A DNA stretch of 64,000 bases from Allium sativum (Eukaryota; Streptophyta; Magnoliopsida; Asparagales; Amaryllidaceae), in assembly GCA_030737875.1 (NCBI GenBank), contig CM060921.1:404094192-404158191 (forward strand). Reading direction: 5' to 3'. Positions 56,321 to 64,000 of the stretch are shown one piece after another. The notes beneath the pieces are model-generated. The model did no database searches. It worked only from the letters and a program-made list of their open reading frames with translations, and was not told the DNA's origin. Position 1 is the first letter of the stretch. The number at the start of each line of letters is the position of its first letter. Both the position numbers and the translations under genes were made by a program.

Positions 56321-59300
56321 TGAGACGACCCGAACTTCCCCGTGAAGGAAAGCACGGATAGAATTGAGGACAAGACAAAATAGAACGCAAACAGAAGAAC
56401 ATTTCATTGTATATTACAACAATGCATCAGATTACAAGAACATACAGAGTATAAATGAATAAATTACATTCGACAAATATCAGAGATTACAATAAATTAC
56501 AAAGCAGCGGAAAATAATACAAAATCACAACTAGAAGTGATACACGGATACAGAGCTTTCCGAGCATCGTTCAAGCTGTAAATCAGGACCCTGTGAATAT
56601 AAATCTGCAAAACCAAAACTACTAGCTGCCCGTGCGGAAAATAGGGGCACCCAGAGTTTAGGTTAAAACAATAAACTCCAGGTCAGTCATGTGACTGGTG
56701 TGAGAACTAAAACAGTTATTAATATTGGTTTTAAAGTTTGGTAAATCAAGGGACCACGCCGTATAACACGGAACGGGATTCCTCCCAAGAATACCAGTGC
56801 ATAGAACAAACAGCGCGATGCTAAATAAAGAAAAATGAAGTTGTTATAAGACCCAGGTCCCATCACACAATGCAACGCAAGCCGGAGGATAGGGTTTTTA
56901 CCTTATAACAGCCAAAGCATGCTTGATACGTTTAAAACACATTATTTGATACTACAATAAGTGTATAGTGTCAAAACAATTCAAATCATAAATATCAATC
57001 ATAGGCGGCATGGGTACCATCTATCATGTCGCCATACTAGTTCTACAATTAAAACCGCAATACACGTATTGGAAATAGGATTTCCGTCATGAGTCGAGGC
57101 AAGGGGCAAGCTCCTCTCCGCGTTCGAGACACTCTAGCAAATGTCCCAGGACCCCACTATGATCCTTGGATCTTCAGGGCCGGTCCTCTCTTACTTTTGA
57201 CGATTAATTATTCCTGAACACACGTTTCCCGGTCCTTACAGACCTATATCTGAGGCGCCTCATATCCAACAACCACACAGGTGAAAAGTATATAAATGTC
57301 AGGGCTGGTAGGTCACTGACACCACCCTAGCTAGAAAGAAACGTCGTGCTCTCCCTGCAGTCACTATCCCGTTTTTGACTCATACCGAGGTGTGAGGCTC
57401 GCGAATTCACGCTATACACAAAGCTACGCCACACAGGCCGTGCTTTGATCATCTACCACAAGACTTTGCTTTTCAACAGAAGCCCTGATCAATTGCCACT
57501 TACGCGTGCCACATTGGCAATTCACTCCATGCGACTGATGTCCATCGATATACAACCTCTGAGCTCGTACGTCTCAGAGAAGGGGGTTAAGCAAGAAAAT
57601 AAATTCTCCGCCGCCAAACAGATGTATATTTAATAGAGATCAATCAACACAAAATAAAATCCAATGTCAGACACACAATCCATTTACAAGTTCGTTCTGG
57701 GTCTAAACGAAACCGGAGGCACTTTCCTCGCATATCCATCCATCTCCAAGTACGTCTAGACGATCACCAACTGTTTCCCTCATCCTGGGTGTACAGCCCA
57801 ATCAAGATCATCAGTAATCCCCCAAACGATGTGAAGACTTCCGGTCTTCAACCACCGTCTTCATCTTCGACATCTCATCGAATCGGTTATTCAGAATGGG
57901 TATAAACCCGGCCTTTCTGAATAACCCACGTATATAATAAACGAATGTTACACAAACACAACAAACGCCTCATTCCAATTCAGAATATTCTTTTATTCAC
58001 AAAAACACATTCTTAGGGAAATGTTCCCATTAATTTTATCCAAGATAAATTCTTCTAAATTTATTCTATAATCTTCCTTTGGATATCATTTCAAACTAGT
58101 CGGGATTAACGAACCACACCGAAGTAATTATTTATTTTATTTCCCAATCCCAACCTATATATCCCATGGAGAAAACTGGTAATACTCCACATCTAACACC
58201 ACGGTGTTATCGGTAAAATTAATTACCATTTCACGTTCAAATCTAATTAAAGATTTAACTATCGCTTTGGAGCAAAACTGGTGGTACTCCATTCTCGATC
58301 ACCTTTCAAAATTGATAATTTAAATTATCAATTCACATTTTTAATCTAATTAAAGGTTCATTAAAACTCTACTTAGTTCTAATCTTTTCAAAAATCAACA
58401 TCTTGCCTTTAACTGGGTTAAAGAACCAATGTCATCTAAAACACGATCCACGATAAACCCAAATCACATTTGATATTAAATACAAGGCTCTGAATAGAAA
58501 ATATATCGGCTTATATTCAATATCAAATTCTGAAACCAACAAATATCATATTGGAAATAACGATATAAAATATATCTTTCAAATTCCCATAACAATATCT
58601 GTTTAGTCACGAAATCCAACATCGAAATATTCCGAAGATAATTTCGATTCAGCTCCAGTCCAATCCACGTATTGGGAATATTGATTACTTTTAAAATCAC
58701 TTTCAAATTCAATTTATTTATTTTAAAAATAATTTTGATTTCAATTCTAGTTCAAAACTAGTTCATTTCGATAAAAATCTATTTTTATCTTTTCAAATTT
58801 GGAATTCTTCAGCCCAATTCTTTCCAATTCACATATTTTGATTTTACACAAATTACAGATATTTTTAATAATTTTATCAAGGCCCGTACAGTCGATTTCC
58901 ATCAACGACCATCGAACTGCACTTACAACGACCTTTTCTGAAATTGATTTGGACATAATTCCAAATCCAACCATTAGATTTCAAATTTCTAGTATTCATT
59001 GGAAAGCTCTTTTCGATACGAACCCAACGGTTCCAGTTTTAGGAGAATCCGACGATCGGATCTCCCGCAATGCCCGTTTGAAATAAATGGTCGAAATTCA
59101 CGAACTGCCGCGGCGCGGCGCGTTCTATTCAGGCCATTATATTATATATATAATATATATAATATATATTTCGTCGATTTCTATTTAAAACGAATTTTAT
59201 AAATCATTTTAAATTCGTTTCTAAAACAATTCAACTTCTACATTCAATTTCAAATCGATTTGATTTCAATTCAACTCGAATTCATTTCCATTTTATTTAA

Positions 59301-59600
59301 TTCGAATTCAAATTCGTTTCAATTCAATTCAAATTCGTTTCAATTCAAATTGATTTCAATTTAATTTCGATTCGAATTCAATTAAATTTCAGTTCGTTTT
59401 CAATTCAACTTGAATTTGTTTTATATTCAATTCCATTCGAAGTCCTTTTATATTCAATTCAAATTCGTTTTCTTTTCAATTCGAATTTGCTATAATATTC
59501 ATTTCAATTTGAATAAAATCGATACAAATATCGTTCACGTCAAAATGGCGCAAAACTAATCAACACGGCTTTATATTTTTCACAACTTCTTTATTCTATT

Positions 59601-59895
59601 CAACAAATGAATATTTTTCCCATTCAACACATGAATCTATATTTCTTTCAACACACGACTAATCTCAACACATGAGTGCTGTCAACACATCACTATTGTT
59701 GTTATGTAAAATATTTTATAAAACTATGGTATCTATCGTTTGATTTTAATTAGACTCCACCGTGAAGTAGATTCTAATGGTAAATATGATAAAGATGTAA
59801 TTTATTTTATTTAAAATATTTTACTGAACACATGAATAGTTTCAACACATGATCATCGTCAACACATGACTATTTTTATATTCAACACATGAATT
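59601..59895. repeat. Dispersed TCAACACATGA repeats, B LTR only
   Basis: Copies near 59601, 59624, 59649, 59665, 59683, 59826, 59843, 59860 and 59883, with an outlier at 60337. The collinear stretch of A (40620-40680) is only about 60 bp and has none. Confidence 0.8.
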
Positions 59896-61262
59896 TTCTT
59901 TTATAATATTCATTATTTTCCCGATTGGAATGAGGCCCAATCAATCACCATATAATGTTCATTATATGGATTTCCATACATCACACGTATATAATAGCAT
60001 TGAAAAATAATCAACCATCAACCAAAGTGCACTACACTGTATAAGCATCAAATATAGATATCTGACGCTTATAACAGCCTGTCAATCGATCGATCGACAT
60101 ATTTAATCAATCAGGATGAGTGAACTTCAAATTTCATCCCAACACCCGTGTGGGGTTTCAAACAATCAAACACAGATTTTATTTGTGCAGTCGGGCGATG
60201 TGTAAAATTTATCGACCCAATCGATATCAGTCAAATCAGTGTATATAAACAAATCGGCCGATTTGTTTATAAATATTCATTTATCCACTTTCACGTCAAA
60301 AATTATATTTTTAACGATAAACATTTTTGTTTTAACACATGAATTTCTATTCAGTTCATTTATTCAATAAAATGATATTCTTATTTTTCTAACATATTTT
60401 AGAAAATTTCGGCGGCATAACGGCACGATACTAGAAACGGAACAAGGCCTAGCCTTATCCCTGGTCTAGTGAAGGCCCACGCCATTCACACATCAATCAA
60501 ATCCATTCTGTATCACCAAACAATTCAATTCAAACCAATTAGACTAACTAACTACACAATCGAACAATTTAACAAACAAGTCATCCATGGTCTGTGGATG
60601 ACGGGTGTCGGGTGCTACTAAGCACCGTCTGCATCCTAGTATATATATATAACTAGAAAAAGAGAATTTGAGTGAGAAGTTCTCACCGAAAGCTATCCAA
60701 TACCACGACACTCCTATTGTAGAGATCTTCGTCGTTCTCGCCTTTTCTTCTTCTTTGTTGCCCCTAGCCACTACATATATAAAAATCACACATTTTTATA
60801 TTTTGATGTCTTTAAAATAAAAATCACATTTTTATTTATTCACTTTCAATTTAAAAATCATATTTTTATAATTACTTCATATATTTAGAAATCGAATTTT
60901 TACTATGCTATTCAATATATAAAAATCAAATTTTTACTACGATGTTCAATATATAAAGATCTCGCCTTTTTAAATATAAAGACTTCATCTTTACAAAAAT
61001 ATAGATTTTCACCTTTATAAAAATCACCACTTTATTTCAACGTATATAAAATAAAAATCAGATTTTTATTTCGCTACATATACAAATATGATATTTTTAT
61101 ATTCTCTATCTCATAAAGATTATATTTTTAATCCACTACATAAGTAAAAATCAAATTTTTATCGCTACTACTTCATATAGAAAAATTATATTTTTACATT
61201 GCTAAAAATCACGTCTTTATATCATGAAAAATCATATCTTTCCTACATGAAAAATCTCATCT

Positions 61263-61385
61263 TTATGTTTTTAAAAATCTGTTCTTTTGCATTTTAAAAA
61301 TCCGTTCTTTTGCATTTTAAAAATCTGTTCTTTTGCATTACATAAAAATCTGTTCTTTCGCATTACATAAAAATCTGTTTGAAAA
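61263..61385. repeat. Short tandem repeat TAAAAATCTGTTCTTTTGCA, B LTR
   Basis: Four to five units of 23-27 bp in the leader side of the LTR, just upstream of GTGAGT in plus coordinates. Not seen in A. Confidence 0.8.
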
Positions 61386-62739
61386 TCAAATATAAATCAG
61401 TTTTAAAACAAATAGAATTTAGTTTTTAGACTAAATTAAAATGAGTTTTTAAATTAAATAATAAAAAAAACATAAAACTCACCCTGTAATTTTCGCCACA
61501 GAATCGAAGCTAGGGGGGTTTCACCTTCGTCGGAGGGGGCTTCGGGTGGCTCGAGGGTGGGCTTCGCGGCTCACGGCGGCGCCAGGGGGAGTGCGGGTTC
61601 GGGTCTAGGGGGGTGCGGCGCGTCGAGGTGGTGGAGGAGACGAAGTAGCGGCGGCGCAGCACAGGAGGGGGGGGCGGCTGTCGCGTTCGTCGAGGAGGGG
61701 AAGCAAGGGCGGCGGCGAACGCCTGGAGGCGGCGGCTTCTCAAGGAGGAGCGATTTGTTTTTTTTTTTCCTTTTTTTTTTTTTTATTTCTGTTCGAATGA
61801 ATCGAAAAATAAGGGGGGGGGGGGTTATATGAGAATTTATATATTTTAATATTATTTTAATTTTTAATTCAAAAAGTTGGCTTTCACATACGACCTCTAA
61901 AGAGGCCCACCGCCTGTCGTCCATAGCGTTTCACCCCCATTCCGAACACAATGGGATATGTATCGTAGGTTGATTTGATCGTTACAATCAGTTTCCGTTA
62001 AATTTACGTTTAAATCACTACATTGAATTTTAAACGTACATTTCAAATTACCGGGGGCACATATTAACTCTAAAAATTCCATAAAAATATTTTCTAGCTT
62101 CGTATTGACGATACGGTCCTAACAAAACTAGTTTCGTCGAATTCTGAGACCGTTTGAAAAATGGCCAATTTCCAGTCGATTAAAATCAACTGAAACCGGT
62201 CAAACGCGTTTTCCTTTGCCACGCTCACATATTGATTCGAAAAATTATGAAATTTGGAATCTAACTATAATTTGACACTGCGGATCCAACAAAAGTGGTT
62301 TCGTCAAAATCCGAGGTCATTTGCAAAATGTCCATTTTTAAGGGCCTGAATTCCATAGCGACTATTCAGAATTTTCAACTGGACATATCTTTTGATTCCC
62401 GCTATGAAATCTTGATCTTTCGGATTCGTTGGAAAGATATCATCATTTAGATCCTATCATTTTTGGTTTCACTAAAATCCGGATTGTTTTGCACCCGGTA
62501 CATTCAATTGAAGTTTGAAATCGAATTATCGAACTACCGCGCCATTTTCAATTCCTTTTATAATTATATATAAATATTTATATTCTAACGACGGTCTATA
62601 TAAATATACACGTTCTAATTCTATTCAAAATAAATTTCTCGTCAATTATATTTAAAATAATCTATTTTAAATGTTCAAAATTCACTAAAATTTCCAAAAT
62701 AAAAATTTTAAACTGGCCCAGATTTTCGGGTTATTACAA

Positions 62740-63789
62740 TCTCCCCCACTTAAAACTTTTCGTCCCCGAAAAGGAACAAAGTCGAAAGTGGTTTGATCAA
62801 TCAACTCTACGTTCGATCTGGCTTGCCTTCTCCAACTTTTCAGTTTCTGAGAATTTTCAAAATTTCAAAAATTTGGCTAACACCCTAAATTTTCGAAAAA
62901 TTTCGCCATAACCTCCCCTGCACCAGGAGCATCGGGGAATTTCAAATAGCTTCCCCGGTCCTTCAGATCTCAAAAAGAAAAAGAAAAATCCAAGCGGCTA
63001 GCCAAGCGGCTAGCCAATAGGCTCATAAAATCATCATCACCCAAACAAAACAGTAAATTATGTAGTAAACATGTACCTATTTGTCGGGCAAACAAACTTT
63101 ATTCTTCGGCTCTAGCCTCCTTGCTATGACCTGTTCAATGTAAGTATATGTATATGCAAGCAAATGCGACCAATTATCAATACAATTCAATATTTGATTA
63201 TATTAGGCTAAATGGTTAAAATTATCAAACAAATGAACAAACAACACAAACATCAATCAATTAGTGGATTAGAGTTTCAAATTCATAATTTTGATATATA
63301 TACAAAAAATCATGTTTTTGATGCCAATTCACAACAAATGTGTTCTAGCTATATTGGTTTTGGTTCTCACACCAGTCTAATGGAAATATATAGATATCAC
63401 ACCTTCGAAACACGAATATGAATACTGATGATGTGGCCACATCACCAGAATTATCCCCGGGTGTCTAGAATGTGACTCTATATCTATCCAGTATATTAAA
63501 ACTTCGACTATACGTTCATGACGCGTATACGCGAAATCTATATATACTCGATTGTCCATATTCAAAATAAATAAATATTCAAATACGTATAAAACGATTT
63601 AAATTTTTAAAACAAAATTGTTTTCATTTGAAAAATATACTCTTCACACTCGTTCTAGGATACTACTGATCCTATCTCTAACGAGTTATTCTAATTGGAT
63701 ATTCCTAATCCAATATCTGATGAATTCTTTCGTATGGTTCTAATGTGTCTTGTTCTCGAGCTCTGTAAACCAAAGCTCTGATACCAAAC
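62740..63789 (-). mobile_element. Element B: 1,050-bp non-coding internal region
   Basis: Bounded by the PPT (62740-62752, AGTGGGGGAGAT on the minus strand) and the PBS (63775-63786). It is collinear with 50076-51119 of A over its length, while frames are not shared. It keeps the box 62990-63030, with the GCGGCTAGCCAA segment duplicated, and the hairpin box 63426-63447. Confidence 0.9.
63775..63786 (-). other. Primer-binding site, tRNA-iMet (element B)
   Basis: TGGTATCAGAGC on the minus strand, perfect. Confidence 0.95.
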
Positions 63790-64000
63790 TGAGACGACCC
63801 GAACTTCCCCGTGAAGGAAAGCACGGATAGAATTGAGGACAAGACAAAATAGAACGCAAACAGAAGAACATTTCATTGTATATTACAACAATGCATCAGA
63901 TTACAATAACATACAGAGTATAAATGAATAAATTACATTCGACAAATATCAGAGATTACAATAAATTACAAAGCAACGGAAAATAATACAAAATCACAAC
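63790..64000 (-). mobile_element. Element B: start of 5' LTR, cut by window end
   Basis: Opens TGAGACGACCCG and follows 56321-56531 almost base for base (for example AGCAACGG versus AGCAGCGG). This shows that the two are the LTR pair of one recent insertion. Confidence 0.92.

Larger units (their letters stand above)
56321..62739 (-). mobile_element. Element B: 3' LTR, 6,419 bp, uninterrupted
   Basis: From TGAGACGACCCG to GGGTTATTACA. It is collinear with the A LTR but clearly diverged, so B is a separate member of the family. It carries degenerate forms of the 27-bp (59240-59480) and 34-bp (60775-61180) arrays, a private CAACACATGA cluster (59601-59895), a further tandem block AAAATCTGTTCTTTTGCATT (61263-61385), GTGAGT (61477-61482) and a GC-rich tract (61510-61745). 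No gene is supported; the Pro/Arg-rich frames at 61510-61924 are by-products of the GC tract. Confidence 0.9.

Noticed and set aside
27277..62739. One giant element with A and B as its two halves
   Set aside because: Each has its own PBS and PPT in proper order, and the B LTR is complete between 56321 and 62739.

Overview
This is an intergenic, repeat-dense stretch of a flowering-plant nuclear genome. The evidence is plant Ty3/gypsy chromovirus gag-pol sequence, LTR primer-binding sites for plant initiator-Met and Asp tRNAs, high A+T content and TTTAGGG-type telo-box motifs in LTR promoters. I cannot name the species. I see no host gene, tRNA gene, rRNA gene or CRISPR array. Almost every base can be assigned to a nest of LTR retrotransposons, labelled here A to I.

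Layout. The base element is E (plus strand, decayed Tekay/Del-like chromovirus), seen as the 5' LTR tail 11689-12167, gag-pol remains 12168-16805 and 3' LTR head 16806-17719. H (minus, non-coding, large LTRs) sits in the 5' LTR of E at 2828-11688. A plus-strand LTR, G (1-2827), sits in the 3' LTR of H. F (plus, internally deleted relative of E) sits in the 3' LTR of E from 17720, and its 3' LTR is cut at 27277 by A. A (minus) has LTRs of about 6.1 kb around a 1,044-bp non-coding core at 50076-51119. Its 3' LTR is split by C (28372-38193, minus, near-complete chromovirus with 2,544-bp LTRs and a 5-bp target duplication) and by D (40757-47660, minus, two 918-bp LTRs that read as identical, 5-bp duplication accat). 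The 5' LTR of A is broken at a G tract by LTR fragment I (56175-56320), which is itself broken by B (56321 onward, minus). B repeats the A design: a 6,419-bp LTR, a 1,050-bp core, then the next LTR running off the window.

How the parts relate. C carries Gag, protease, reverse transcriptase, RNase H, integrase and a chromodomain in one reading frame, interrupted by four stop codons and no frameshift. It is the nearest thing here to an autonomous partner. A, B and H carry the same type of PBS and PPT but code for nothing recognisable. They look like LARD-type passengers that would need proteins from a C-like element. D belongs to another lineage: Asp-tRNA primer, AGTGTGGGGG-type PPT, and a single 535-codon reading frame for an Asn/Phe/Gln-rich, prion-like protein that I do not recognise.

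The most interesting signals are: the A/B/H family with LTRs several times longer than the core, and two conserved hairpin-like boxes in that core; a hairpin beside the PPT whose arms co-vary between families; a GTGAGT splice-donor-like motif downstream of the TATA box in nine of ten LTR copies where I looked; and the recent element D with its unusual protein.
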